In this document: in pieces, positions 1 to 12,209 of the stretch
How positions within the stretch are numbered: the stretch's first letter is position 1
How the letters are laid out: the number at the start of each line of letters is the position of its first letter
Made by a program: the position numbers and the translations under genes
Source of the DNA: Chamaecyparis obtusa
Taxonomy: Eukaryota; Streptophyta; Pinopsida; Cupressales; Cupressaceae
Direction of reading: 5' to 3'
NCBI GenBank assembly: GCA_027943335.1
Contig: BSBK01005652.1
Location: 611,001 to 675,000, forward strand
Length of the DNA: 64,000 bases
Notes under the pieces: model-generated
Databases searched by the model: none
What the model was told of the DNA's origin: nothing
Seen by the model: only the letters and a program-made list of their open reading frames with translations

Positions 1-835
1 AGAGCCTACACCTGAGATGGATCAGGGTGAGGAAAGATTCTTGAAGGCTTTGACAAGTCTGAAGTCTACACCACACTTTAGTCCTCTTGAGTATAGTGGA
101 AAATTGGATTCTGATTAATTGGTGGATTAGATCACTGAGATGGAAACATAATTTTAATATGAAAATGTACCTAAGAAAAAGAAGGTAAAAATTGCAACCA
201 CAAAGTTGAAAAGTCATGCATCCTTGTGGTGGGAACATATGCAGTTGGACAAAAAGAGGAAAGGCAAAGACAAAATCAAGGTATGGAGTAAAATGGTGAA
301 TAAGTTGAAAGGAAAGTTCTTACCTTGTGATTATCAGATTAACCTAGTTAGGCAAATGTAAAGTTTGAGGCAAAAAGATAGCTCAGTAAAAGAATATACT
401 TAGGAATTCCATAGACTAGATATTAGATCTGGACATGATGAAGAATCTGTGGAAAAAATTGCTAGATACCTGAATGGTTTGAGAGTTTCCATCCAAGAAG
501 AAATCAATTTAGTCAAATTGAAGAACATTGAAGAGGCTTATCAATTTGCATTGAAAGTTGAGGAGATATTGAACAAGAGACATGAGAAAAGATAAAGAGG
601 TAGAGGTGGTAGATTCCCTGGAGGAAGAGGTAGATCTCATGGTTAAAATAGTAGATCTAAAGCTGAAAAGACAAATCTAGATAAAGGCAAGACCAAGTGG
701 AAAGGTGAAAGTTCATCTAACGGTAGAGGCTGTAACTACCGAGGTGGTTTTTGAGGAAATTGTTACTATTGTGGAGAAGGACATAGATCATTTGAGTGCA
801 CACATGCAAGTAAGAAGGTTGGTAGTAGTAGAAAT
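1..835 (+). pseudogene. gag: A: Gag remnant with zinc knuckle
   Basis: Decayed capsid/nucleocapsid region that would form the cytoplasmic particle and package element RNA. The capsid-like part reads across about 130-600, including the typical 'ARYLNGL' followed by 'QEEINL' near 460-515. It is followed by an Arg/Gly-rich stretch near 598-650 and a CX2CX4HX4C knuckle (CYYCGEGHRSFEC) near 757-800. In-frame stops occur for example at 359-361, 401-403 and 593-595, each where the family has Gln. The start codon is not in the window, or is lost. Confidence 0.8.
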
Positions 836-838
836 ACT

Positions 839-1444
839 TTGGTGCAAGAAGAGTCACTGAATGAATTTGAGAAGGAAAATAACTTGATGGTCAGGAGAAC
901 ACTTTGGAATGAAAGTAAAAAGGAAGATCTGGTAAGGAAAATTTTGTTCAAGACTAGATGTATTGTTTTTGACAAAGTTTGGAATGTAATCATTGGCAGT
1001 GGTAGCTTGGAGAATATGGCATCTGAGGAAATGGTCACAAAGTTGCAGTTGAAAATATTGGAACATCCGAAGCCCTATCAGATTTCATGGATCAAAGATG
1101 AGCATACACTCTTGGTAAGTGAACAATGTTATGTGAATTTGAAAATTGGAAAGTACTATGATAAGGTGTTATGTGATATCATGCCTATGGATAGTTGTCA
1201 TATTTTATTGGGTAGAGCTTGGCAATATGATAGACATGCTATATATGATGGGAGATTGCATAAATATACTATTTGGGCTGATGGGAGAAGACAAATCTTG
1301 TTACCATTGATTGAAGAACCTATTAGTAATGTTTTCACATTTGCGGAAGTTTTCTTGATGGAAGGAATAAATTTTTTTAAGGATTTGAAGAGGAATGATG
1401 TATGTTTTGTTGTGATTCCTAACAAACCAAGTAGGAAAACATAG
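839..1444 (+). pseudogene. A: aspartic protease region
   Basis: About 200 open codons covering the retropepsin-like protease that would cut the Gag-Pol polyprotein. The C-terminal signature 'MPMDSCHILLGRAWQYDR' (near 1180-1235) is typical of plant chromoviruses. The active-site motif, normally D-S/T-G, reads 'IIGSGSLENM' near 990-1020: the catalytic Asp is Gly, so the enzyme would be dead. Its in-frame position between the knuckle and the RT supports the call. Confidence 0.8.
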
Positions 1445-1559
1445 GATAATGTCCCTGAGGAGATTGATAAGTTACTCACTGAGTAAAGTGAGATCATTTT
1501 TGATAATGTACCTGATGGTTTTCCACCAAAGAGAAGCATTGATCATTGTATGGATTTAA

Positions 1560-2800
1560 TCCCTGGATCTAGTTTACCAAATATGGCACCACATCAGTTG
1601 ACACCTACCAAGAATCAAGAATTGTTGGAGAAAGGTTTGATCAGAGAAAGTTTGAGTCCTTGTATAGTACCTATTGTATTGGCACCTAAGAAGAATGGAG
1701 AATGGTGAATGTGTAATGATTCCAGAGAAATGAATAAGATAATAGTGAAATATAGGTTTCCTATACATAGAATGGATGATATAATGGACAGTTTGACTGG
1801 AGCAAAGTATTTTAAAAAAATTGATCTGAAAAATGGGTATCATCAGATCAAAATCAGAGAAGGTGATGAATAGAAGATTTCTTTCAAGACAAAATAAGGT
1901 TTGTATGAGTGGTTGGTTATGCCTTTTGGTTTAACTAATGCACCGAGTACTTTTATGAGAGTGATGAATGAAGTTTTGAAGAAATTCTTGGGTAAGTTTT
2001 TAATTGTATATCTTGATGATATTCTGATATTCAGTAAGACTAGAGATGAAAATTTGTTGCATGTTAGACAAGTTTTGCAGAGCTTGAAAGAATAAAAGTT
2101 TCTTATAAATCTGAAAAAGTGTTCATTCATGAAAGAGGAGATTGTATATTTGGGATTTGTGATTTCAGTTGATGGTTTGAAAATGGATCATGAAAAGGTT
2201 GAAGCTATTTTGAATTGGCCTACACCTGAGAATGCTAGTGAGGTAAGATTATTTCATGGTTTGGAAAGTTTTTACTGAAAGTTCATTAGGAATTTTAGTT
2301 CAATTTGTAATGCTATGACTACGACTATGAGAGGAGACAAAAGAGAATTCAAGTGGACACATGGAGTTGATAAAAGTTTTGAGACTTTGAAATAGAAGGT
2401 TGTTGAATTGCCTGTTTTGGCATTACCTGATTTCAATAAGGTATTTCAAGTGGAAAGTGATGCAAGTGGAAGTGCAATAGGAGCTGCATTGAGTCAAGAA
2501 GGTAAACCTGTTGCTTTCTTTAGTGAAAAGTTGAATGATGCAAAAAGGAAATATTTTGTGTATGATCAAGAATTCTATGCTATTGTTCAAGAACTAAAGA
2601 AATGGAGACATTATTTGATACTGTGTGAATTTGTGTTGTATACCGATCATAAGGCTTTACAATATTTGAGTAGTTAGAATAAGTTGAATTAGAGACATAT
2701 GAAATGGGTTGAGTATTTGTAGAGTTATACATTTGTGATAAAGCATACAAGTGGAGTCACTAACCGAGTTGCAGATGCATTGAGTAGAAGGAGATCTTTG
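1560..2800 (+). pseudogene. A: reverse transcriptase and RNase H
   Basis: RT copies element RNA to DNA and RNase H removes the RNA strand. Visible motifs are '[14 protein letters not shown]' near 1817-1855, the finger '[14 protein letters not shown]' near 1920-1960 and the catalytic '[10 protein letters not shown]' near 2010-2040. RNase H shows '[19 protein letters not shown]' from about 2453 and ends at 'VADALSRR' near 2770-2793. Stops at 1706-1708, 1871-1873, 1895-1897, 2093-2095, 2278-2280, 2393-2395, 2675-2677, 2690-2692 and 2720-2722 fall at positions that are Gln, Arg or Trp in relatives. No frameshift is needed from the YLDD motif to the RNase H end. Confidence 0.88.
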
Positions 2801-2806
2801 ATGACC

Positions 2807-4260
2807 GAGATGAAAATTGAAGTTCTTGGCTTTGATGACATGAGAGATTCTTATGAATTTGATCCTAATTTTTCAGAGCCGGGGAGAAAGTGCAGAACAC
2901 CTATTCAAGATCAACCAAGTACTAAATGGGATGAATATTTTATGCAAGGAGGTATGCTGTTTAAATGTATTCAGTTGTGTATATTGAGAGGAGCAATGAG
3001 AACTAATTTGATAAAGGAGAAACATAGTAGTGGTTTGGTTGGACATTTTGGTGTTGATAAGAAATTGAATTTTCTTAAGGAGAAATACTTTTGGCCACCG
3101 TTATATAAAGATGTTTTAGAAATTTGTGAGAAGTTGTGGAGTTTGTCAAGTTGAAAAAGGAGTGAGTCAAAAAAATGGATTGTATACACTGATTTCTGTT
3201 CCTGAGAAACCTTGGATTGACATCAGTATGGATTTTGTTCTTGGCTTACCGAAGACAGTAAGAGGTAGTGATTCTATATTTGTTGTTGTGGATAGATTTT
3301 CTAAAATGGCACATTTTATACCTTGTAGAAAGACATAAGGTGCAGTACATACAATAGATCTTTTCTTTAAGGAAATTTTCAGATTGCATGGATTACCGAG
3401 GAGCATTATCTCTGATGAGATAGTAAATTTGTTATATACTTTTGGAAGACTCTTTGGAGAAACTTTGGCACTGAGTTGAAATATAGTTCTACATTTCACC
3501 CACAAACCGTTGGACAGACAGAAGTTGTGAATATAAGTTTGGGAAATCTTTTGAGATGTTTAGTTGGAGACACACTGAGTAATTGGGATTCTGTGTTGGC
3601 ACAAGCAGAGTTTGCATACAATAATTCAATGAATAGAAGTACTGGAAAAACACCTTTTTAGATTGTAAATGGTATACAACTGAGAGGTATATCTGATTTG
3701 AGGGATATTGCTGATGAAAGAAAGAGGAGTGCTGAAGGAGTGAAGTTTGTTGAGTACATGAAGACATTACATGCAGATGTGAAGCATAAGCTAGAAAAGA
3801 GTAATAAAAAATACAAAGAAAGACTTGATAGATCAAGAAGACATAAGAATTTTGGTGTTGGTAATGAAGTGATGGTTCATTTGAAGAAAGGTAGATTTCC
3901 TGTTGGAACATATGGGAAGTTGAAAATGAATAAGTTTGGACCTTGCAAGATTTTGAGAAAAAATGACAGTGGAAATGCATATGAAATTGAGTTACCTGAT
4001 GACATGGAAATATCACCTATTTTCAAAATTACTAATTTGTATGAGTATGATGAACTTGATGAAGAAATGACAGTATCGATGGATTATCCTAAGAAGCAGA
4101 TGGAAGAAGTTGAGCATATTTTGGAGCAAAGAATTGGCATAAGTACAAGAGGAAAATAGTATATGGAATATCAGGTAAAGTGGAAGAATAGACTGATTGA
4201 AGACAATTCATGGATTTCATAGTCTAAGTTGGATGCAGCTTGGATCATACATGTTTCATG
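2807..4260 (+). pseudogene. A: integrase with C-terminal chromodomain remnant
   Basis: Integrase would insert the cDNA, and the chromodomain directs it to chromatin. The zinc-binding part spans about 3020-3170 (GHFGVDKKLNFLKEKYFWPP, then CGVCQVEKG). The core begins with '[11 protein letters not shown]' near 3220 and continues to 'HPQTVGQTEVVN' near 3498-3535. A frameshift lies near 3415-3475. The C-terminal part ends in 'EYQVKWKNRLIEDNSWIS' at about 4163-4216, a chromodomain core, split from the rest by stops at 4157-4159 and 4217-4219. Confidence 0.87.
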
Positions 4261-4294
4261 ATTTAGAGAATCATTTCAAATAACCCCAAGTGTC

Positions 4295-4958
4295 TGATGC
4301 AGGATCATCTCAGGTCCTTGGCAATCCTGTGTCAGCAAAAAATATTTGAAGTTTGTCTGTGTTGCTTGGTTCCCATTTTGACTGAGTTGGTTCGGTGTTG
4401 CTTAGTTTCCTTTGTTGACTGAGTTGGTTAGTTATCTCTCTAGCACTCTGTTAATTCCCTGGCACTTGGTGTCCTTGCTTGCTGATTGTTTATTTTTAGA
4501 TTTCTTTTGAGGCCGACTTGTGCATTTAATTATGGTCATAGATTTAATGCTGGTATCCATAGTTGGGAAGCATGTGGACCTAGATCTAGTCATCCCTTCC
4601 ATTGATTGTGGATCTGAAGGTTGACTTGGCTCGGTTTCCTCTTGTATAAATGTAGTTGTTTGGTTAGATTTTAGTAGACAATAGGGGAGTAAGTTTTTGT
4701 ATAGAAGATAGAAGATAGAAGATTAGAGATTGTTGGTAGATCCTCACATGTTGGAGGACTTCTATACTTGATTTCAATATTTGGCCTAAACCAGGAAGGC
4801 CTTACAACCCGACATGTATGAATCAATTTGAAGTAAATATATGAAAAAAATCTGCGTTATCTCTCTCACTGTTATTGTTGTTTCCGTGTGTGTTCTTCTT
4901 CAAGGTGGATCTAGTTAGAGCATGCCTTTGGCTCCTCTCTATATCCTCCCTTGCATCA
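4295..4958 (+). repeat. A: 3' LTR
   Basis: Begins TGATGCAGGATC just downstream of the chromodomain and ends TTGCATCA. The start resembles that of E's LTR (TGGTGCAGGAGC). A TATA-like TATAAA sits at 4645-4650. Boundaries are inferred from TG/CA ends and from coding sequence resuming at 4959, because the partner LTR is outside the window. Confidence 0.6.
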
Positions 4959-7900
4959 ATTCATCTTTGTGATCATCCATTCCATTGAGGGTGATTATGC
5001 TAAGAGGCTTTCAAAGGAAGCTGTAGTGAAGGTGAAGGCTCTAGGGTCTTATTATATTCAGTTTAAAACCTTCACATACATAAGGGTGATCGAGAGTACT
5101 TTGACTCCAAATAAATGATCAAGGTACCCATCAGATAGGATTATCTTGCTAGAAATGGCCAGACAACTCTTTGATGGATATGAGCACATTAAGAACAAGA
5201 AGAAGCACTACTAAGATTTCCCCATTTCAATCGGCCCTCACTCCCTACAATACATGAAGGTTTGTAAGTCCTTGGCATATGAATGGGATGAATGCCCTCT
5301 CCAACATTTTAACTTGATAAGGACTAGATTTGACCCCATAGGCACTTAAAACCATATTATGGGAATCCGTTACATTCATGAGCCCTATTTTGAGGATCAT
5401 TGGATGAATTGTACAAATAAATATGAAGTTAGGATCCATGATTATTTTTGGATGTCCCTAGAGCTAGCAAACAATGCCTTACTCCTTCACATTCCACCAA
5501 AAGTATGGGATACAGGTACTAAGGACATCATGGACCTGTTGTATAACCAAGATAAAATCTATACTAGGGCCATTTTAAATGCCAAAGTAGACAAAGAGGA
5601 GAATGATGATATAAAATTAAAAGCTTAGCATGTTATAAAGAAAAAAAATCTTGGGTCACTAGACCTCTCAAGGTGGATCTAGTACTGATGAAGAAAAATA
5701 TTGCCCCACCTTCCAAAGAAAAAAGAAGAGGGTAGAAAAGGTACTTATGCCTCAATTCAAGGGAGCTCCTCCAAAAAGGCTAGAGATAGTGTACATGCAT
5801 GGGTGGTCAAAAATATATGGATTATCACAGGGAGTATTGCTCCACGTAATGCTCAGTCTTTCCACAGTCAAGATCAAGATGCTATTCCAAAGAGGTCACC
5901 AAGAGTGAAGATTATGAGACCCAAGGCTATCCTTTTAGAGAAGGGGAAAGTTTATAAAAGAAAGATTTCATCTACATCCCCACTCTTGGAGACCATTCTA
6001 GAAGAGGAAGATGTAGAGGAAGAAGAAGATGATGTTCCCCTAGCCTAAAGGACTCGATCGGGTGCCTTCTTGAAGAAAAGAAATTTCCAGGAAGAAGAGG
6101 TTCAAATTGATGTTGATACAAAGACCCAAGAGGAAGAGATAAATCCATGAGATGCCTTGGGAGATGATGAGTTCTACATATTTTATTTTGAGGGTCTTTA
6201 TGGGTTTAAAGAGAAAATGTTAGAACAAAAAATGCCTTATGCATGACCTTATTTTGAAAAAAAATTGCCTTTTTCATTTTCTCCCCCTCCAACTAAATTC
6301 ACTTCTTCAACTCTAGAAAAGATAGTAGATGAGTCAACATTGGAGGATCAACTAGCTTAGTAAATACATCAGGGCAAAAAAGAAGAGAAAATGGAGATAG
6401 ATGTTGAGCTACCACATGGTGAGTTGACAGAGCTAGAGAATGAATGAAGCCAAGAACATTTAGTCAAATTACCCTTGGAAAAGGATGTTGAATCTATCCT
6501 ACACTTCCAACTTATCCACTACCAACTCCTCCACTTCAACCTCCACTCCAGAATCGACCGATCCAAATCCCTTCTCCAACCCCTCCTCTGGATATGCCCA
6601 CAACTCTGCCATCTTTCTCTTAACCTACTCTTCCTTATCTTGCTCCAACTCCACCTTCAGTTAAGGCTCCCATTTCTTCTCAACTAGAACCCCAAATTCC
6701 TATTCCTCCAACACCTATGCCTAATCCTCCACTTACTTCTCCCACTCATCCACCATCCCATTACATACCTTCTTCTGAGTTAACCCAAAAAGAAGCACAA
6801 GAGTAGGAAAAGGAGATAGGAGAAGAAGAGAGTAGCCTTCCTCACGAGAATGAGGTTAATGAATAGTCAAAAGGAGAAGAAGAAAAGGAGGAAGTAAGAG
6901 AAGAGGCACCAAAAGAACAAGAGGATGAGAAATAACAAGAATAGGTGAGCTTAGTTTTCATAGCACTGTATGAGCCAATAAATACCTTCACCAAACCTAC
7001 CTAGTTCACTAAAGAAATAAAACCAAGGGTAAGGGTATATAAGGATGAGGAGGACACTGATATGGTAGTGCTAGGCCAATCTTTCCAACAAGGAGAATCG
7101 ACTTCTTGGGAAAGGATGATTTCATATGTTATTCAAGATAATAGGGGTAGGTGGAAAGATCAAGTGGCACTGCCAACAATTGACACTAGTATGGAAGACA
7201 TAACTCCTGAAGACTATATCTTTGAAGAAGTGGATCTAGGCAAGCCTATGAGGGAAGGGAGTAAAACATTGGCCACTTTGGGATTAAAACATGCTCTAGG
7301 ATTTATAGATAAGGATGAGGAGAAGATAAATTTTTTAATAGAGAAAAATGAGGCAATGAAAAGATTCATTCTTAAAATGACAGGTCCCATTGACCTTAGC
7401 AACCTAGAGGCCTCATTAAAGGTTGTTTTGGAAAAGAGGGCTGCTCCTGAAATTCCAGTGGATATACCACATTATTTTGTTCATGTTTTCTTATATTGGA
7501 AGGCTGATTTTAAGGAGTTTGTAAGGGCTTCCTTAAGGACAATTGTGAGATGTTTCAGAGGAATTCTTTGGGAGATCACCAAATTGGTGGATATGATCAG
7601 CGTCGAGGAAGGATTAGAGGCACACATAGAGAAATGGCTGAAAATCTTGGATGACCTTAAGATAATAAGGAAGAAATGCTTCAAAATTTTGGCAAATATT
7701 TATGAAGGTTCTAAGATAGAAAATTTTGAGGTATGGATCAAAGATATAACTAAAGCACTGCATATCTATCAGAAAATTCTTAAGCCAGATCAATAAAAAG
7801 AGAGATGAAGGAAAGATTTGGGTTGGGGAATTGCATAAATTCTTAGAAGGTCTAGATCTAGATTTGTATGATGATGATGATGATAGCCAAACCATGTACC

Positions 7901-8217
7901 CTATAAAATACATCGTACATCAATTCATGGATATTTTGAATGGTGTAAGGACAAAGGATGATGTCTAACATATGTTCTATCAGAAGGAGGATATGCAAAA
8001 GATGTTAGCCTGAGAGGATGAAATACAATATTTTCCTGCTAAATTGGCTACCTTAAAAGAGAAGCAAAAACAATGCCTTGGAAGTATCCAAATGGCCGAT
8101 TTTGAAGAAGTCCAAGAGATAATAGAGAGACTCCGAAAGACACATCCCAAAATCCTTCCTAGCGACAAGTGTTCAGTTTTGGACTTGGTCAATTTTTGCA
8201 TGAAGGATATTTTTTGA
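4959..8217 (+). pseudogene. Accessory ORF X, uncharacterised, transposon-associated
   Basis: Long decayed reading frame, about 1000 codons, that I do not recognise. Coding sense shows in three parts. An N-terminal globular part spans 4960-5630, with 'RYIHEPYFEDHWMNC' near 5366-5410. A low-complexity Pro-rich part (6500-6780) is followed by a Glu/Lys-rich part (6780-6950). A C-terminal helical part spans 7062-8217. Frameshifts lie near 6480, between about 6950 and 7060, and near 7795. Element A interrupts its 5' end; D's LTR begins 3 bp after its stop. The layout matches C's accessory ORF (18258-21278), so X may be the env-like/accessory ORF of a Sirevirus-like element, but I see no close sequence match. 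Confidence 0.5.
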
Positions 8218-8220
8218 CAC

Positions 8221-8521
8221 TGTAGATACCTAAAATCTGTTTGCCAAATACAAATATTTTATTTTACAAAAAGACCTGATGACATCATCATTTATTAATT
8301 AATTAATTAGTTTTTATGCCATTATCCTCTCCTATTTTAATTAAAAATATTTAATTAAAGAATCCCTCCCAAAAGCATTTAAATAAAATTTGAATGATTT
8401 CCCCCTATTTATTAAATCATTAATTAATAAATTGTGTCACAATCTTTAAATAAATTAAATTTATTTATTTAAACCCTAAAACCCTAGAAAATTATAGAAA
8501 ACCCTAAACCTATCTAACCTT
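8221..8521 (+). repeat. D: 5' LTR, left part (split by C)
   Basis: Starts TGTAGATACC and runs into AT-rich sequence until interrupted by element C at 8522. Its continuation is at 23721, shown by the shared 5-bp ACCTT on both sides of C. Together the halves make about 1.2 kb with TG...CA ends, followed at 24631 by a PBS-like site, so this is read as a 5' LTR on the + strand. No polypurine tract precedes 8221. Confidence 0.6.
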
Positions 8522-9240
8522 TGTTAGAATGTTGTCTATACTAGTGTATTTGACTTTATATAGTTTTTTTATTATGGCAACAAAGTCATATAGTGTTTTG
8601 GAGTCAGCGCACTTGATGAGAAGATAAAAAATTGGCTAAGTGTTGAAGACTGGACAGTAAACAGAGTACCTGAAGATTAGAGCATCAGTGCACGTGCATA
8701 TAATAGAATTATGGTGTGCACCCTAGAATTTAAGGTGGTAACATCATAGTCATGCTAAGTCTAAGAGCACATGATTAGAAGATTCAATATGAAGAAGATA
8801 CAAAGAGTTCAAGTTGCACAGACAGTGAATGACAAAGAAGAACAGAGCAAGCAACTGACTGTTGGTATTTTGGTTTGCGATTATATTATTATGTTGTAAA
8901 GGCTATGTGCCTATTGTAATTAGGTTTTTGACATGTAATTATGTTTTTTTGTAAACACGCTTGAGCCAATTCAATTGGAAGCATTTTATGTAATTAGTTA
9001 AAGGGCCAACTTGGTTATTTATTGTGTATGCGCATATAAATATTAGATGCGCCCATTGTAATATGCATGAGAGTTGATATATAGTTGAGATAAGTAGAGA
9101 AGAAGTGTGCAAAGAGTTGATAAGATGTATTAGAGCTTTGGAGGAGGTCAAAGCATCAGTATATCAAAGGAACTAATTAGACAAGTAGTGTCACAGAGAT
9201 AGTTCATCCAACATATATAGTGTGTATCTGAGATCAGAAG
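8522..9240 (+). repeat. C: 5' LTR, 3'-truncated
   Basis: Aligns with 21488 onward of the right LTR: both start TGTTrGAA and share the 'cgcacttgatgagaagat' block and the TATAAA promoter box (9035-9040 here, 22001-22006 in the right copy). Similarity stops abruptly at 9240 after 'ctgagatcagaagg'. The right copy continues to its CCTAACA end, so about 390 bp of this LTR is missing. The sequence at 9090-9120 is the uninterrupted version of the site where solo LTR H inserted in the right copy. Confidence 0.8.
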
Positions 9241-11399
9241 GTGTCCCAAAAATACCCTCATGTACATCTCCCAAGGTAGTTTGAGCTTCATCAGGCTCAA
9301 GACATCATAGGAGAGTACCTTCAAGACCTCACTGATAGAGGGTGTTGGATATTAGGACATAGCGGGAGGCTTGGCAGAGAAAAGTTCTTTTTTGATTCTA
9401 GGATAGGTCAGGGGGTAAGATGTCATTTTTCAGATAAGAATAGATTTTTCCATAAATTAGGGAGTCATGTCCAATAAGATGACATATAATACTTGTATCA
9501 AGATCATCATATGCAGGACACGTTAGGCATTCCACCAAGAACTCAAAATGGGCTTTGGTATCGTCTACATCAAACAGAGAAGCAATCGTAGCCATTGCAT
9601 TGACGAACTTGTTATCGTGCTATGGAATCTACTCAAAAGTGATGATTGAGAAATATTGTTTGAAGTCATCAACCATACATTTATATGGTAATAACTTATC
9701 ATCCTTATTCTGATAATCATCATTAACTTGGTTTATAATCAACTGAGAATCTCCGTAGACATTCAGTTCAACAATTTTCCACTGTAGAGCTATCTTTAGC
9801 CCAATCATCAAAGATTTATATTCAGCCACATTATTTGCACAAGGAAAAATCAACTTATAAGACTTTGGAATTGTATATCCTTGCGGCGTGACAAAGAGAA
9901 TACTAGCTCCTGAATCCTGTTGAGTACATTCCATGTTTGTGTAGATAAGGCCAAGATGTGTGCATTAGGAAACTCTGTGTGTATAGGTTGGTCATTTGTT
10001 AATGGGGCTTCAACTAGTTGATCTGCTATCACTTGGATTTTGATAGCCTTCCTGTCCACATACTCAATGTCAAATTCACTAAGTAGCATGACCCACTTAG
10101 CCAATCTGCCTATTAACACTGTCTTGCTTAATAGATACTTTAAAGGATCAATTTTTGCAATGAGCTTGATTGAATGTGACAACATGTAATGTCACCACTT
10201 TTGTGAAGCAAAGACAATAGCTAGACATGCTCTTTCGATTGGAGAATAGTTTAATTCATATCCCACCAGTGTGTGACTAATATAGTATATAGCTTTTTCT
10301 TTTCCTTCATGGTCTTGTTGGGCTAGAAGAGCACCTTGTGAGACTGCTATAGCTAAAATGTAGAGCAAGAGTGGCTTGCCTGGAATTGGTGACATTAGAG
10401 TTGGAGGATTTTCTAGACATTCCTTGATTTTATTGAAGGCTTCCTTACATTTATCATCCCATTTGAATAAGATGTTTTTATGCAACAAATGGTGAAAGGG
10501 ATGACTTCGATCTGCTAGTTGAGAAACAAATCTTCAGATGGATTGGAGACATCCCTGCAAAGATTGTAATTGACTGATGTTAGTGGGGGAAGCCATCTCC
10601 ATAATTTCTTTAACCTTTTTTGGATCAACCTCAATTCCTTTGGCTGAGACAATGTACCCTAACAGTTTACCTGATGTGACCCCAAATGCACATTTGTTTG
10701 GATTGAGTCTAATTTGATACTTTTCCATTCAGGTGAATATTCTATCCAACACTCTCAAATGACCTTCTCTATTTTTGGATTTTTCTAAAATGTCATCAAT
10801 ATAATCTTCCATAATGGTATGCATAATATCATGAAAGATTATGGTCATAGCTCTTTGATAAGTCACTCCAACATTTTTGAGCCCAAATGACATCACATTC
10901 CAATAGTATGTACCCCACAGACAAGTAAAAGTAGTCTTTTCCTGGTCTTCTAGCGTAATCTTGATCAGGTTATAGCCAGAAAAACCATCCATTAATGATA
11001 ACGTCTCATGCCTAGCTATCAGATCAACAATAATGTCAATATTTGGCAGAGGAAAATCATGTTTTGGACAAGCTTTATTGAGATCTCAAAAGTCTATACA
11101 AATCCGGATAGACTTGTCTGCTTTTGAGACTGGGACAATATTTCAAATCCATTCAGCATAATCAATAGCACGATGAATCCAACATCTAAGAGCTTCTTCA
11201 ATTCTACTTTAACCATTAGTGCAATGTGCGGGTGCATCTTGCTGAGCTTCTGCTTAACTGGTTTAACACCTGGTGCAATAGATAAATGGTGCATAATGAG
11301 ATTAGGGTCCAGCCTAGGAATATTAGCATAGGACCAAGCAAAGTTGATTTGTCTCTCTTTGAAAAACTTTGCAAAAGCTTCTTTCTCTGATTCTGTCAA
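9241..11399 (-). pseudogene. B: RT, RNase H and second RNase H, cut before integrase
   Basis: Read from 11399 downward. The RT entry region 'ARL..NLIMHHLSIAPGV' type signature lies near 11280-11330. 'MDGFSGYNLIKITLEDQEK' begins at 10992 and the catalytic box reads 'YIDDILEKSKN' near 10770-10805. 'LNPNKCAFGVTSGKLLGYIV' lies near 10640-10715. The first RNase H spans about 10420-9980. The second, archaeal-type RNase H (about 9930-9640) keeps 'NNVAEYKSL' and 'VYGDSQLIINQVN'. A tail equivalent to F's pre-integrase segment runs 9595-9398 and ends at the 9241 junction. Several stops and small frameshifts; no integrase motif remains. Confidence 0.85.
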
Positions 11400-12209
11400 G
11401 GATGCTGCTACTTTGAGAATGCACGGAGATTCTTCTATTCCAATGGAGGTACTATTGGTTCTATAAGGATGGCAGATTGCTCTTGATATAGATAATTGGG
11501 AAGAGTGTCAATGCTTCCATCATCAGGAACCTCAGAGAGGTTTTCACCGTTAGATGCGTCTTTTCTTTTTACTATTTTTGGATCTAATATTGCCATTAAG
11601 TGGTTTTCACCATTAGATCTGTTGATTATTTTTATATTTTTATGACTAAGAGGATTGGTACTCTCTCCAAAGTAAGCCATGTCATTGAGTTCTAACAAAA
11701 ATCCTAACTTGTGATCCCCTGGTGGTAAATGATCTCTGATTCTGAGATAATCAATGATTGTGTCATCATTATGAAAGACATCAAGTTTTGGGTTATTGGG
11801 AGAATCCCAAACTATAAGTTCAGGATGTACAAGGGGCATTGGATCATTCGGGTCAGTTTCAAGGTAGAGATGGTATTGATAGAGAAGTTTTCAAGGTTTA
11901 TGATGGTATTAGTGAGGTCTATTTCCATACTCTCATCCGATTCATCTATCACAAGATAAAGCTCACTTCCTCGCAATCGACAAGAGTAGTATCACGTGGG
12001 ACTAGTCCTAGTGATTCAGTCCTTGAAATCTCTCCCTCATGGTAATCATTACTATAGTGATGGACAACATCAACTCCTATTTCTTCAGTACAATCAGATA
12101 ATGAATCCCATTCATAATCATTTGAGTCAGAATCATCATTATCCCCAAGTCTATCAATGATTCTCTATGCTATCCTTTGTTTCTTTGGATCTACATACAT
12201 ACCATGTTT
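11400..12209 (-). pseudogene. B: linker between G-patch region and RT, decayed
   Basis: Decayed - strand coding between the G-patch-like segment and the RT. An open piece at 11839-11435 encodes an acidic linker (for example 'DHLPPGDHKLGFLLELNDM'). Further upstream 'NDSDSNDYEWDSLSDC' is readable near 12080-12150 and resembles 'DEESNDYEWGAIPKED' in F at 47450-47500. Function unknown; in Ogre-type elements this is a protease-RT spacer. Confidence 0.55.

Larger units (their letters stand above)
1..4958 (+). mobile_element. Element A: Ty3/gypsy chromovirus, 5'-truncated by the window edge
   Basis: Internal region and 3' LTR of a chromodomain-bearing Ty3/gypsy retrotransposon. Domains follow the gypsy order: Gag, zinc knuckle, protease, RT, RNase H, integrase, chromodomain, LTR. 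The 5' LTR and PBS lie outside the window. The coding part is broken by many in-frame stops and a few frameshifts. It is the same lineage as the better kept element E at 26681-34342, as shared protease, RT and integrase motifs show. Its right end lies inside accessory ORF X, so A inserted into X. Confidence 0.9.

Noticed and set aside
8221..8230. Reading D's LTR as the 3' LTR of the element carrying ORF X
   Set aside because: No polypurine tract precedes it, and a PBS-like site follows its other end at 24631; not fully excluded, because X stops 3 bp before it.
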